From NCBI RefSeq assembly GCF_016613415.1, contig NZ_JACWCT010000156.1, forward strand, positions 1 to 64,000: 64,000 nt of DNA. The letters are read 5' to 3'. A model generated the notes under the pieces. It had not been told where the DNA came from and did not search any database. It was given only the letters and a program-made list of their open reading frames with translations. The stretch comes from Methylobacterium ajmalii (lineage in GTDB: Bacteria; Pseudomonadota; Alphaproteobacteria; Rhizobiales; Beijerinckiaceae). Shown one piece after another: positions 8,502-16,806 of the stretch. The position numbers and the translations under genes were made by a program. Numbering within the stretch: position 1 is the first letter of the stretch; each line of letters begins with the position of its first letter.

Positions 8502-9712
8502 CCCTTCACCAGCGGGCAGCCGCCCTCGGCGAGCGGGCGCCAGGCCTCCTCGGCCGGCACGGTACGGACCGGCTTGAAGTAGTCCCAGCTGCCCTTGCTC
8601 TCGGCCGGGGTCTTGGTCTCGAGCAGGTACATCGGATGGAGCTTGCGGCCGTCCTCGCGGATGCGGCCCTTGCCGAAGATCGGATCGTCGGTCGGCATCG
8701 CCTTCATGGCCGCCACGACGCTGCGGCCGTCGCCCGCGTCCTTCACGGTGCCGAGGCTTTTCAGGTAGTGCTCCACCGCCGAGTAGACGCCGGCCTGCAT
8801 GTCGTTCGGCATGGCGTGGCGCGGGTGGCGGGCGGCATAGCGCGCCGCGAAGGCCCGGGTGCCGTCGTCGAGGTTCCAGTAATACGGCGTGACGATGTAG
8901 ACGCCCTGCGTCGCCTTGAGGCCGAGCGCCGGCATGTTGGTGATGTTGAGGATCAGCCCGGCGAGGCGCTGGCCCGGGGCGATGCCGAATTCCGCCGCCT
9001 GCTTGAGGGCGTTCGAGGTGTCGTCGCCGGCATTCGCCAGCCCGATCACGTCGGCGCCCGACGCTTGCGCCTGGAGCAGGAAGGACGAGAAGTCGGAGGT
9101 GCCGAGCGGATGGCGCGAGCCTCCCTTCACGCTGCCGCCCATCGCCTTGACCTCCTCGGCGGCCGAGCCTTCGAGGTCCTTGCCGAAGGTGTAGTCGGCG
9201 GTGAGGAAGTACCAGGACTTTCCGCCCTGCTGCACCAGGGCCTTGGCCAGCGCATGGCCGAGCGACCAGGTGTCGTAGGTCCAGTGCACGGTGTTGGGCG
9301 AGCATTGCTTGCCGGTGAGCTCGGCGGTGCCGGCGCCCGAGCCGATGAACACCTTGTTCTTCTCCCGCGCCAGGTTCGCCACCGCCAAAGCCACGGCGGA
9401 GTTCGGCACGTCGACGATCAGGTCGACGCCGTCCTGGTCGAACCAGCGCCGGGCGATCGAGGCGCCGATATCGGTCTTGTTCTGGTGGTCGGCCGAGACC
9501 AGCTCGACCGGCCGCCCGGCCTGCTTGGAAAAATCCTCGATGGCGAGTTGCGCCGCGATGACCGAGCCCTGGCCCTGGTAGTCGGCGTAGGGGCCCGACA
9601 TGTCGTTGAGGACGCCGATCTTCACCGGCCTCTCGGCGGCCGCGGCGGGGGCGAGAAGGGACAGGAGGGCGGCGAGCGCCGGCGCGAGCCGGCGGATGGG
9701 GCGGCGTGGCAT
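8498..9712 (-). CDS. periplasmic binding protein of an ABC importer (Peripla_BP_6 type)
   Basis: A 404-residue solute-binding protein of the branched-chain amino acid / aromatic acid type. Residues 1-26 form a signal peptide (basic RRPIRR, hydrophobic core, A-A-A-A cleavage region). The mature part begins VKIGVLNDMSGPYADYQG, the family opening. The ATG at 9712 is supported by GGAGGAAACC just upstream; an earlier ATG at 9760 would add 16 residues before the signal. It is first in the operon with the ligase and thioesterase. No permease or ATPase gene lies nearby, so it must share a membrane complex encoded elsewhere. A close paralogue lies at 13028-14251. Confidence 0.9.
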   Translation of the reverse strand: MPRRPIRRLAPALAALLSLLAPAAAAERPVKIGVLNDMSGPYADYQGQGSVIAAQLAIEDFSKQAGRPVELVSADHQNKTDIGASIARRWFDQDGVDLIVDVPNSAVALAVANLAREKNKVFIGSGAGTAELTGKQCSPNTVHWTYDTWSLGHALAKALVQQGGKSWYFLTADYTFGKDLEGSAAEEVKAMGGSVKGGSRHPLGTSDFSSFLLQAQASGADVIGLANAGDDTSNALKQAAEFGIAPGQRLAGLILNITNMPALGLKATQGVYIVTPYYWNLDDGTRAFAARYAARHPRHAMPNDMQAGVYSAVEHYLKSLGTVKDAGDGRSVVAAMKAMPTDDPIFGKGRIREDGRKLHPMYLLETKTPAESKGSWDYFKPVRTVPAEEAWRPLAEGGCPLVKG

Positions 9713-9961
9713 GGTTTCCTCCGGGGGTGGCCGGTCTTGGTGCCGGGCTTTGGAATTCATGACGATGATGTCAGGCGTGTTGTCTTGGTGATCGCGAGTA
9801 AAAATAAGTCGCTGGATCCCATCTCCCGAGTATGAGAGGGGTAAGGGGCGATCAAAGATCGCGCAGGGTGGAGACGGTGCAGCAATAATCCTGAAGCGTT
9901 GGGCTGCGCAGCTTAACGCTTGGTGTTTTATCCTGAACCCGAGCCACCCTCACCCCTGAAA

Positions 9962-9981
9962 CCTCTCCCACACGGGAGAGG
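9962..9981. repeat. short perfect hairpin
   Basis: CCTCTCCC at 9962-9969 pairs perfectly with GGGAGAGG at 9974-9981 around a four-base loop. There is no T-run. It resembles short GC-rich intergenic hairpins of GC-rich alphaproteobacteria; a role in mRNA 3'-end stability is possible. Confidence 0.6.
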
Positions 9982-10027
9982 GGAACTGCGCTTGACTTGT
10001 CACCCGCTGCGTTTCCACCTCCCAGGG

Positions 10028-10165
10028 TCATCCCGGGGCTCGCCGAAGGCGAGAGCCCGGGATCCATAACCGCTGACGGTGCCTGAAAAGGCGGAACGCG
10101 CCCCGCTACGTCCTGGAACCTCAGCGGTTATGGATCCCGGGTTCCGCTTCGCGGCCCCGGGATGA
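10028..10165. repeat. large imperfect inverted repeat (dispersed palindromic element)
   Basis: The left arm at 10028-10076 and right arm at 10121-10165 are inverted copies: both carry TCATCCCGGGG ... CCCGGGATCCATAACCGCTGA in opposite orientation, with different short internal hairpins in each arm. A 24-base stretch of the right arm (10143-10166) recurs exactly at 59218-59241. It lies downstream of the enoyl-CoA hydratase gene and could act as a terminator or be a mobile palindromic repeat. Confidence 0.8.
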
Positions 10166-10202
10166 CGTGGAGGGTGTCAGGACATGGTGCGACTCATCGG
10201 GA

Positions 10203-10994
10203 TCATTCCCGCACCTTCTTCGCCCGCCCCTCCAAGAACTCCGAAAGCCGCCGCTTGGCCTCGGCGTCGCTCTGCGCCACCGCGGTCATCAGCGCCTCGG
10301 TGAGATAGCCCGTCGCCGGGTCGGCCTCGGCGATGCGCGGCAGGGCGTGGATCAGGGCGTAGTTGGTGAGCGGCGCGTTCTCGGCCGCCCGGGCGGCGAG
10401 CGCGATCGCCCGCTCCAGCCCCTCGCCCGGCGCCACGACGTAGTGCGACAGGCCGAGCCGCTCGCCGCTCTCGGCATCGTGGACGCGGCCGGTCAGCATC
10501 ATGTCGCGCATCCGCGAGACGCCGATCAGCCGCGGCAGCCGCACCGAGGCGCCGCCGCCGACGAAGATGCCGCGCTGGCCCTCCGGTAGCGCATAGAAGG
10601 CGGACGATTCGGCGACCCGCAGATGGGCCGAGAGCGCCAGTTCGAGCCCGCCGCCGATCACCGCGCCCTTCAGTGCGGCCACCACCGGCACCCGGCCGAA
10701 CTCGATCTCGTGGAAGGCCCGGTGCCACATCCGCGAATGCAGCATCCCGGCCGGCGCATCGCGCTCGGTCAGCTCCGCGAGGTCGAGACCGGCGCAGAAA
10801 TGCGGGCCTTCCGCCGCGATCACCAGGGCGCGCACGTCGTCGGGCAGCCCCCGGGCGATGCGCTCGAGCCCCAGCACCATGCCGTCGTCGAGGGCGTTGC
10901 GCTTGTGCGGGCGGTTCAGGGTGACGATCGCCACGGCGTCCCGCCTCGTGACGACCAGGGACTCGGTGCCGAGGCCCGACAGGTCCTCCCCCAT
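10203..10994 (-). CDS. enoyl-CoA hydratase/isomerase (crotonase family)
   Basis: A 263-residue crotonase fold enzyme. The oxyanion-hole segments are present: HFCAGLDLAEL and GAVIGGGLELALSAHLRVA. The conserved P-E-G-Q-R-G-I-F stretch provides the second glutamate region. Such enzymes hydrate trans-2-enoyl-CoA to 3-hydroxyacyl-CoA. The gene is divergent from a 3-hydroxyacyl-CoA dehydrogenase gene, so hydration followed by oxidation is the natural reading. It could alternatively be an isomerase or a hydratase-aldolase of the feruloyl-CoA type; the family cannot be subdivided with certainty by eye. Confidence 0.9.
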   Translation of the reverse strand: MGEDLSGLGTESLVVTRRDAVAIVTLNRPHKRNALDDGMVLGLERIARGLPDDVRALVIAAEGPHFCAGLDLAELTERDAPAGMLHSRMWHRAFHEIEFGRVPVVAALKGAVIGGGLELALSAHLRVAESSAFYALPEGQRGIFVGGGASVRLPRLIGVSRMRDMMLTGRVHDAESGERLGLSHYVVAPGEGLERAIALAARAAENAPLTNYALIHALPRIAEADPATGYLTEALMTAVAQSDAEAKRRLSEFLEGRAKKVRE

Positions 10995-11058
10995 GCGGCG
11001 CTCCTTGCGATTCTCGCTCCGGCCGTTCGCGCCGGATTGCCAAACCTGATTTGTAATG

Positions 11059-11074
11059 TGATATAACTATCTCA
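11059..11074. promoter_or_regulatory. candidate operator palindrome between divergent genes
   Basis: TGATATAACTATCTCA matches its own reverse complement at 12 of 16 positions and sits in an AT-rich patch between the divergent hydratase (start 10994) and dehydrogenase (start 11131) genes. Size and symmetry fit a MarR-type site. The regulator is not identified; the MarR gene at 5719 is the nearest candidate. Confidence 0.4.
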
Positions 11075-11130
11075 ACGGGTCAATCGGGCGGCAAGCCCCG
11101 ACAGCAGATCCGATCAGGGAGGGCGCCGCG

Positions 11131-12102
11131 ATGAACCACGCGAGCGGACAGGCCGGCGCGTACCGCACGGTCATCGGACGGGTGGCGGTGATCGGCACCG
11201 GCGTCATCGGGGCGTCGTGGGTGTCGCAATGCCTCGCCCGCGGGCTCGCCGTCGTCGCCACCGATCCGGCTCCCGGCGCCGAAGCCGCTCTTCGCGAGAC
11301 GGTCGCCCGGCACTGGCCGATCCTCGAACAGATCGGTCTCAGCCCCGGCGCCTCGCCCGAGCGGCTGACCTTCGTGGCCGGTCCGGAGGAAGCCGCCGCC
11401 GACGCCGATTTCGTCCAGGAGAACGGTCCCGAGCGCCTGGAGATCAAGCACGAGACCTTTGCCCGTCTCGACGCCGCGGCCGCGCCCGACGTGGTGCTGG
11501 CGACCAGTTCCTCCGGCCTGACCCCGAGCGCGATCCAGACCGCCTGCCGCCATCCCGGCCGGGTGGTGCTCGGCCATCCCTTCAACCCGCCCCACCTCGT
11601 CCCGCTGGTCGAGGTTCTGGGGGGAGAAAAGACCGACGAGGGCGCCGTCGCGGCCGCGATGGCGTTCTACCAAAACCTCGGCAAGCGGCCGATCCGCCTG
11701 CGGCGCGAACTCGTCGGCCACGTCGCCAACCGGCTCCAGGCGGCGCTCTGGCGCGAGGCGTTCCACCTCGTCGGCACCGGCGCCGCCACGGTGGCCGACA
11801 TCGACGCCGCCATCGCCCACGGCCCGGGCCTGCGCTGGGCCCTGATGGGGCCGTGCCTGCTCAACCACCTCTCGGGCGGATCCAAGGGGCTCGCCCACAC
11901 CCTCGACCATCTGGGACCCTTGATGGAGGCGATGTGGGCCGATCTCGGCGACCCGCGCCTGACCCCCGAGCTGAAGGCGACCCTCGTCGAGGGCCTCGAA
12001 CAGGCGCTCGACGGGCGCGACCGGGACGCGATGGTGGCGCAGCGCGACCGGCTCCTCGTCGACCTCGTCCGGCACAAGCGCGAGGCGCCGGACCTGCCGT
12101 AA
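11131..12102 (+). CDS. 3-hydroxyacyl-CoA / L-carnitine dehydrogenase family protein
   Basis: An NAD-dependent dehydrogenase of 323 residues. The Rossmann motif G-T-G-V-I-G is at 22-27, the S-S-S-G-L-T-P segment follows near 126-132, and the catalytic region G-H-P-F-N-P-P has His149. The C-terminal all-helical dimerisation domain is present. At this size and with this style it resembles both short 3-hydroxyacyl-CoA dehydrogenases and L-carnitine dehydrogenases. The product in either case is a beta-keto compound, which is the substrate class of the BKACE enzyme encoded 30 bases downstream. That pairing is known from carnitine degradation; here the neighbouring ligase and hydratase suggest an acyl-CoA route instead. 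Confidence 0.85.
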   Translation: MNHASGQAGAYRTVIGRVAVIGTGVIGASWVSQCLARGLAVVATDPAPGAEAALRETVARHWPILEQIGLSPGASPERLTFVAGPEEAAADADFVQENGPERLEIKHETFARLDAAAAPDVVLATSSSGLTPSAIQTACRHPGRVVLGHPFNPPHLVPLVEVLGGEKTDEGAVAAAMAFYQNLGKRPIRLRRELVGHVANRLQAALWREAFHLVGTGAATVADIDAAIAHGPGLRWALMGPCLLNHLSGGSKGLAHTLDHLGPLMEAMWADLGDPRLTPELKATLVEGLEQALDGRDRDAMVAQRDRLLVDLVRHKREAPDLP

Positions 12103-12131
12103 CCAACCCCAACGAACCAAGGGAGCACACC

Positions 12132-13013
12132 ATGACCAAGGTGATCGTGACGGTGGCGCCGACCGGCGGCATGGCCTCGAAGGCGCAGAACCCCAACCTG
12201 CCGACCCAGCCGGCCGAGATCGCCGAGTCGGTGCACAAGTCCTGGAAGGAGGGCGCGGCGATCGCGGCGCTCCACGCCCGCCGGCCGGACGACGAGGCGA
12301 CCTGCAACGCCGAGATCTACCGCGACATCAACCGGCGCATCCGCGAGCGCTGCGACATCATCCTCAACAACTCGACCGGCGGCGGCTCGAGCGGCGACAT
12401 GCTGGTGCCGCGCCCCGACGGGCTGTTCGAATCGAGCTTCGAGGAGCGGCTGAAGGGCTGCGAGGCCGGCGCCGAGATGGCGACCTTCGACGGCATGACC
12501 TTCGCGGACGTGCATGGCGGCCGCGAGATCCTGGTGGTCACCACGCCGAGCCGCTGCGAGGCCCTGGCCAAGCGCATGCAGGAGCGCGGCATCAAGCCGG
12601 AATGGGAGGTCTTCGGGCCCCAGCACATCCTGCAGGACGTGACCCGGCTGATCGAGAAGGGCTACGACAAGCCGCCCTACTACATCAACATGGTGCTGGG
12701 CGCAGACAAGGGTTTTCAGGGCGCGATGCCCTACTCCCACGACATCCTGGCGGCGATGATCCGGATGCTGCCGCCGCAATCGATCTTCTGCGTCTCCGGC
12801 ATCGGCCCGGCGCAGCTGCCGGCCACCACCCAGGCCATCCTGCTCGGCGGCCACGTCCGGGTCGGGCTGGAGGACAACAACTACTATTCCCGCGGCCAGC
12901 TCGCCACCAACGAGCAGCTCGTCGCCCGCACGGTGCGGATCATCAAGGAGCTGAACCACGAGCCGGCGAGCCCGGCCGAGGCGCGCGACATCCTCGGCCT
13001 CAAGGCCGTCTGA
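12132..13013 (+). CDS. BKACE family beta-keto acid cleavage enzyme (Kce/DUF849)
   Basis: A 293-residue TIM-barrel enzyme. The family condenses a beta-keto acid with acetyl-CoA and splits it to acetoacetate and a new acyl-CoA. Hallmarks are VTVAPTGGM at the N-terminus, the N-N-S-T-G-G-G loop (79-85) and HVRVGLEDN with Glu247. In the characterised 3-keto-5-aminohexanoate cleavage enzyme, metal is held by an H-x-H pair and this glutamate. Here the pair reads Ala46-Leu-His48-Ala-Arg50, so the first histidine is missing while the second, the arginine and the glutamate remain. A ribosome site (GGGAGC) precedes the ATG at 12132. It lies between the dehydrogenase and a binding protein in one operon. 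The substrate is unknown. Confidence 0.9.
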   Translation: MTKVIVTVAPTGGMASKAQNPNLPTQPAEIAESVHKSWKEGAAIAALHARRPDDEATCNAEIYRDINRRIRERCDIILNNSTGGGSSGDMLVPRPDGLFESSFEERLKGCEAGAEMATFDGMTFADVHGGREILVVTTPSRCEALAKRMQERGIKPEWEVFGPQHILQDVTRLIEKGYDKPPYYINMVLGADKGFQGAMPYSHDILAAMIRMLPPQSIFCVSGIGPAQLPATTQAILLGGHVRVGLEDNNYYSRGQLATNEQLVARTVRIIKELNHEPASPAEARDILGLKAV

Positions 13014-13027
13014 CGGGAGGGACGACG

Positions 13028-14251
13028 ATGCGCGCCCTCCGCTCCGCCCTGCTGGCGGGCCTGATCGCCCTCGCGCCCGCCGCAGGCCGTGCGGCGGAGG
13101 GCGCGATCTCCGGCGATGTGGTCAAGATCGGCGTTCTCGCCGACATGTCGACCGCGATGTCCGGCAATTACGGCACCGGCAGCGTCACCGCGGCGCGGCT
13201 CGCGGTCGAGGATTTCGGTCCGACCGTTCTCGGCCGCCCGATCGAGGTCGTCGCCGCCGACCACCAGAGCAAGCCGGACGTGGCGAGCACGCTCGCTCGC
13301 CGCTGGTACGACGTCGAGGGGGTCGACATGATCACCGACCTCGGCAACTCGGCGGTGGCGCTGGGCGTCCAGGCGCTGGCGACGGAGAAGGGGCGGCTCG
13401 CCCTGATCACCGGATCGGGCTCGACGGTGATCACCGGGGCGCAGTGCTCGCCGAACGGCGCGCTCTGGGTCATCGACACCCATGCCCTCTCCCGCGCCAT
13501 CGCCAAGCCCCTGGTGGAGGCGGGGGAGAAGACCTGGTTCTACGTCGTCGCCGACATCACGCTCGGAAAGTCCTTCGTCGCCGACGTGACGCCGGTGGTG
13601 ACGGGCGGCGGCGGCAAGGTGGCGGGCCAGGTCTTCCACCCCCTGCTCTCGCCCGACCTGTCGTCGCAGATCCTGCAGGCGCAAGCTTCCGGCGCCGGGG
13701 TGATCGCGCTCTTCAACGTCGGCGGCGACGCGATCAACGCGGTCAAGCAGGCCTCCGAGTTCGGCGTGCTGGGCGGGCGTCAGAAGCTCGCCGGCTTCTA
13801 CATGACGGCGGTCGACGTCCACGCGCTCGGGCTCGCGGCCGCCGGCGGCCTGTACCTGGCGGAGGCGTTCTACTGGGACCAGGACGACGCCGCCCGCGCT
13901 TTCGCCAAGCGCTTCTACGCGCGCCAGAAGGCGATGCCGAACAGCTACCAGGCGGGCGTCTACTCGGCGGTGATGCACTACCTGAAAGCCGTCAGGACCG
14001 CCGGCACCGATGCGGCCGCACCGGTCATGGCGGCGATGCGCGCGATGCCGATCGAGGACGTCATGACCCGTGGCGGCCGCCTGCGGCCGGACGGGCGGGT
14101 GATCCGCGAGGTCTCGCTCTTCCGGGTCAAGCGCCCGGAGGAGTCGAAGGGCGAGTGGGACGTGATGGCGCGGGTCGCGACGCTCTCCGGCGACGAGGCG
14201 TTCCGGCCGCTCTCCGAGAGCGACTGCCCGCTGGTGAGGGGCAAGCCGTGA
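13028..14251 (+). CDS. periplasmic binding protein of an ABC importer (Peripla_BP_6 type)
   Basis: A 407-residue solute-binding protein paralogous to the one at 8498-9712. It has a signal peptide (residues 1-22, MRALRSALLAGLIALAPAAG), a mature start VVKIGVLADMSTAMSGNYG and the same end pattern (SESDCPLVRG against AEGGCPLVKG). The start at 13028 follows GGGAGGGACGACG. It sits in the operon with the dehydrogenase, BKACE and DUF3237 genes, implying that the imported molecule feeds these enzymes. No permease genes are present. The two paralogues in facing operons suggest related substrates or a duplication. Confidence 0.9.
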   Translation: MRALRSALLAGLIALAPAAGRAAEGAISGDVVKIGVLADMSTAMSGNYGTGSVTAARLAVEDFGPTVLGRPIEVVAADHQSKPDVASTLARRWYDVEGVDMITDLGNSAVALGVQALATEKGRLALITGSGSTVITGAQCSPNGALWVIDTHALSRAIAKPLVEAGEKTWFYVVADITLGKSFVADVTPVVTGGGGKVAGQVFHPLLSPDLSSQILQAQASGAGVIALFNVGGDAINAVKQASEFGVLGGRQKLAGFYMTAVDVHALGLAAAGGLYLAEAFYWDQDDAARAFAKRFYARQKAMPNSYQAGVYSAVMHYLKAVRTAGTDAAAPVMAAMRAMPIEDVMTRGGRLRPDGRVIREVSLFRVKRPEESKGEWDVMARVATLSGDEAFRPLSESDCPLVRGKP

Positions 14252-14727
14252 TCCGGGCCATGACGACGATCCCCGCCCCCGCCCTGGAGCACGTCTTCGA
14301 CGCCCGCATCCTGGTCGCGGTACCCTGCGAGATCGGGGAGACAGTGGCGGGCAGCCGCCGGGTCATCGCCATCACGGGCGGCATCGTCTCGGGGCCCGGC
14401 CTCGCCGGCCGGGTGATGCCCGGCGGGGCCGATTACCAGACCATCGCGGGCGACGGGCTGACCCAGCTCCATGCCCGCTACGTGATCGAGGCCGAGGACG
14501 GCGCGCGGATCTACGTCGAGAATACGGGCCTGCGCTTCGGCCCACCCGAGGCGCTGGAGCGCCTGCGCCGGGGCGAGCCGGTCGATCCCGCGCTGATCTA
14601 CTTCCGCTCCGCGCCCCGGTTCGAGACCGCGGCCCCGCGCCTCGCCTGGATGCAGACGAGTCTCTTCCTCGCCACCGGGGCGCGGGCCCCGGACCATGTG
14701 GCGCTGAGCGTCTACCGGGTCGCGTGA
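14248..14727 (+). CDS. DUF3237 domain protein
   Basis: A protein of about 159 residues, essentially one DUF3237 beta-barrel domain (recognisable by ALEHVFDARILV, the glycine-rich GGIVSGPGLAGRVMPGGADY and the C-terminal SVYRVA). The function of this family is not established; members often sit in aromatic or lipid catabolic clusters. The GTG at 14248 overlaps the binding-protein stop (GTGA) and is preceded by GAGGGG, so it is preferred. The ATG at 14260 would remove four residues. It is the last gene of the four-gene operon and is convergent with the PAS-HTH regulator. Confidence 0.8.
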   Translation: MIRAMTTIPAPALEHVFDARILVAVPCEIGETVAGSRRVIAITGGIVSGPGLAGRVMPGGADYQTIAGDGLTQLHARYVIEAEDGARIYVENTGLRFGPPEALERLRRGEPVDPALIYFRSAPRFETAAPRLAWMQTSLFLATGARAPDHVALSVYRVA

Positions 14728-14731
14728 CGGC

Positions 14732-15799
14732 TTACGCCGCGGGCGGCGCCACCTCGCCCTCGCCGGATCGGGCCACCGCCACCGTCCCGCCCTCGACCAG
14801 CGTGAACACGATCCCGGCCTTGCGCAGGGCGGCAAGGGCGTGAGGGCGCGAGCGCGAGGTCGGCCCCTCGGATTCCTCCTCGAGGCGCCGGACGGTCGAG
14901 AGCGACAGGCCGCTCGCCCGCGCGAGGTCGTTGAGGGTCCAGTCGAGGAAGCCGCGCGCCGCCCGCAGGTGGCAGCCCTGGATCGCCTGCTCGACCTGGC
15001 GCGGCAGCGGCCCGCACGGGGTCGCCGCCGTCCCGCCATCGTGCGGGGTGATTACGATGGTCCAGCCCATCTGGTCGGCCGCCCCCTCCCGGAGGGGCAC
15101 CATCGTCAGGTGGAACGGCGCCCGCCCGCCGGCGGCGAGCCGCAAGGTCGGGGCGATGCTGAAGGTCCGCCCGGCCGCGGCGAGGCGGGGCAGCTCCTCG
15201 GCCCAGCGCGCCCATTCCTCCGGCACGATCGGGCTGAGCCAGTTCGCCCGCACGTCCTCGCGGCCGAGGCCGACGAGCGCCAGGAAATCGGGGCCGTACT
15301 CGGTCGGCGGCAGGCTCGCCTCGGAATAGATGAAGACCTGCGCCTGCTGCGCCAGGCTCGCCCGGCGCTGCTGCTCGAGGCGGTGCAGCTCGGCCAGGCG
15401 CTCGCGGTCGGTCACGTCGAGCAGCACGCCGGTCACCGAGACGGGCCGGCCCTCGGCGCTGAAGAACACCTCGCCGCGGCTCACCACCGTGCGGGCCGTC
15501 CCGTCCGGCCGGATCAGCCGGACCGTGTGGCTGCCGAAGATCCCGGTCTGGACGATCTGGGCGGCATCCTCCAGCACGTCGCGGTCGGCCGGGTGGACCA
15601 GACCCAGCAGCCGCTCGTAGCTCGCCGCCTCGCCCTCCGGCAGCCCGAGCAGGCGGTACAGCCCGGACGACCAGACCTGGCGGCCGGTGCCGAAATCCCA
15701 GCGCCAGGCGCCGGTGAGCCCGAACGCCTCGATCAGGTGCATGAAGTCGTGGGAGGTCGGATCCGCCGGCCGGCCCGTCCCGCCGATCGACGCGCTCAT
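14732..15799 (-). CDS. PAS-domain transcriptional regulator with C-terminal helix-turn-helix
   Basis: A protein of about 355 residues. Residues 25-130 form a PAS fold of the PAS_3 type (WRWDFGTGRQVWSSGLYRLLG, then a VLLDVTDRERL exit motif), followed by a second weaker sensor-like segment. The C-terminus contains an XRE-like helix-turn-helix (DLARASGLSLSTVRRLEEE). It lacks a kinase or output enzyme domain, so it is probably a one-component sensor. The ATG at 15799 is chosen because the upstream frame is arginine-rich filler. Its position, convergent with the DUF3237 gene, does not prove a link to that operon. Confidence 0.7.
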   Translation of the reverse strand: MSASIGGTGRPADPTSHDFMHLIEAFGLTGAWRWDFGTGRQVWSSGLYRLLGLPEGEAASYERLLGLVHPADRDVLEDAAQIVQTGIFGSHTVRLIRPDGTARTVVSRGEVFFSAEGRPVSVTGVLLDVTDRERLAELHRLEQQRRASLAQQAQVFIYSEASLPPTEYGPDFLALVGLGREDVRANWLSPIVPEEWARWAEELPRLAAAGRTFSIAPTLRLAAGGRAPFHLTMVPLREGAADQMGWTIVITPHDGGTAATPCGPLPRQVEQAIQGCHLRAARGFLDWTLNDLARASGLSLSTVRRLEEESEGPTSRSRPHALAALRKAGIVFTLVEGGTVAVARSGEGEVAPPAA

Positions 15800-16301
15800 C
15801 GGCGGCCGGCCCGTGCCGCGGCGCCGGACGACGGGACGCGTGCGGGCGGCGGCCCTCCGGCCCCGCGCCCAGCCGGCGTTCGAAACTCGCTGTCCAAAGC
15901 CACCATTCCCAGAACGACGGATGCGCCGCGTCGCGGACCGGCCGGTCCACGATCTTGTCAATTGATTGTACACTATCGATTGCCGCACCGGCAACCATCG
16001 CCTCTACGGTGTCAGGCCTGCGAACCGGGACACGGACGCCTCTCCGGCGGGCTCGCGAAAGGGTCTGCAGGGGCTTGCGGCCGCACGGAACGCGTCGGCT
16101 GCGTCACGACGCAGCAGGCGATCGATGGCCTGGATGGGAACGAAGACGAAACTTCTCCATACGGATGACCGGGCAATAAACATCTTCTCTTTCGTCATCG
16201 AAAATGGAAAACCGCGTCTATTGCTGCGAGCCCATGCACCGACCTATCTAGTGGTTCGAGGCTGCCATCCGGGAAGCCTTCCGTCCACGCCGGGTCTTAC
16301 C
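15800..16301. other. intergenic, no gene recognised; two promoter-like AT-rich patches
   Basis: This 500-base gap contains AT-richer patches at about 15950-15985 and 16165-16230, plausible promoters for the flanking divergent genes. The open frames crossing it lack ribosome sites and domains. Confidence 0.5.
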
Positions 16302-16577
16302 ATGCGTCCTGCCATCTTCGATCCGTTCGGCGAGCGCCTGGACCTGCGACCGGTGTCGGAGGCTGCCTGCACCGCGGCGCCTCGGCGTCGGCGGACCCGC
16401 CGCATCGTCGGCGCGGTGTTGTTCTGGGCGCTTGCCGCGGGGCTGATCACCGCCCGTGGCGCGTTCTTCGACCCGAGCACCGCCTTCGGTCCCGACGCCC
16501 CGGCCCGCGTGGCCGCGCAGGCCGTTGGTCCGACCCAGAATCTTGCCGCCGCGTCGGACGCATCCGTCCTTCGCTGA
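16302..16577 (+). CDS. small single-pass membrane protein, unknown
   Basis: A predicted 91-residue protein of no recognised family. A basic stretch (APRRRRTRR) precedes a hydrophobic segment at about residues 37-52 (IVGAVLFWALAAGLIT), and the rest is Ala/Pro-rich. This fits a small inner-membrane or anchored protein with the C-terminus outside. The ATG at 16302 has no strong ribosome site, so the gene is tentative. Confidence 0.4.
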   Translation: MRPAIFDPFGERLDLRPVSEAACTAAPRRRRTRRIVGAVLFWALAAGLITARGAFFDPSTAFGPDAPARVAAQAVGPTQNLAAASDASVLR

Positions 16578-16806
16578 CGGTCCGACGGCCTCGTCCCGCG
16601 ATCCTGGCCCTCCCGGGACTTCGCGCACTGCCTCCAGGGACTTCTTCCTCCCAGCCGCTCGTCCGCTCGCCGCAACGACCTCGTCGAGCGGTCTGCGCGC
16701 AAGCATCGCTCTTCAGGAACGGCACCCGGCATCCCACATCCATCGCGTGACGAGGCGATAGCGCCTCCGGGGCCGCAAGGCCCCGTTCCGTGACCGGAGC
16801 GACCCG

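Larger units (their letters stand above)
9713..10202. other. intergenic region rich in palindromic repeats
   Basis: This 490-base gap holds no convincing gene. A 71-codon frame on the minus strand is made of repeat sequence. It contains a short hairpin and a large inverted repeat listed separately, and presumably the promoter of the binding-protein operon just above 9712. The region around 9790-9925 is AT-richer than its surroundings. Confidence 0.6.

Noticed and set aside
9852..10067. A 71-codon minus-strand frame in the 9.7-10.2 kb gap
   Set aside because: Its sequence consists largely of the palindromic repeat and the hairpin; no ribosome site.
11131..13013. Reading the dehydrogenase and BKACE genes as a carnitine degradation operon
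   Set aside because: The families fit, but the binding proteins are of the branched-chain/aromatic type rather than the quaternary-amine type, and the ligase and hydratase are not needed for carnitine. Kept only as an alternative.
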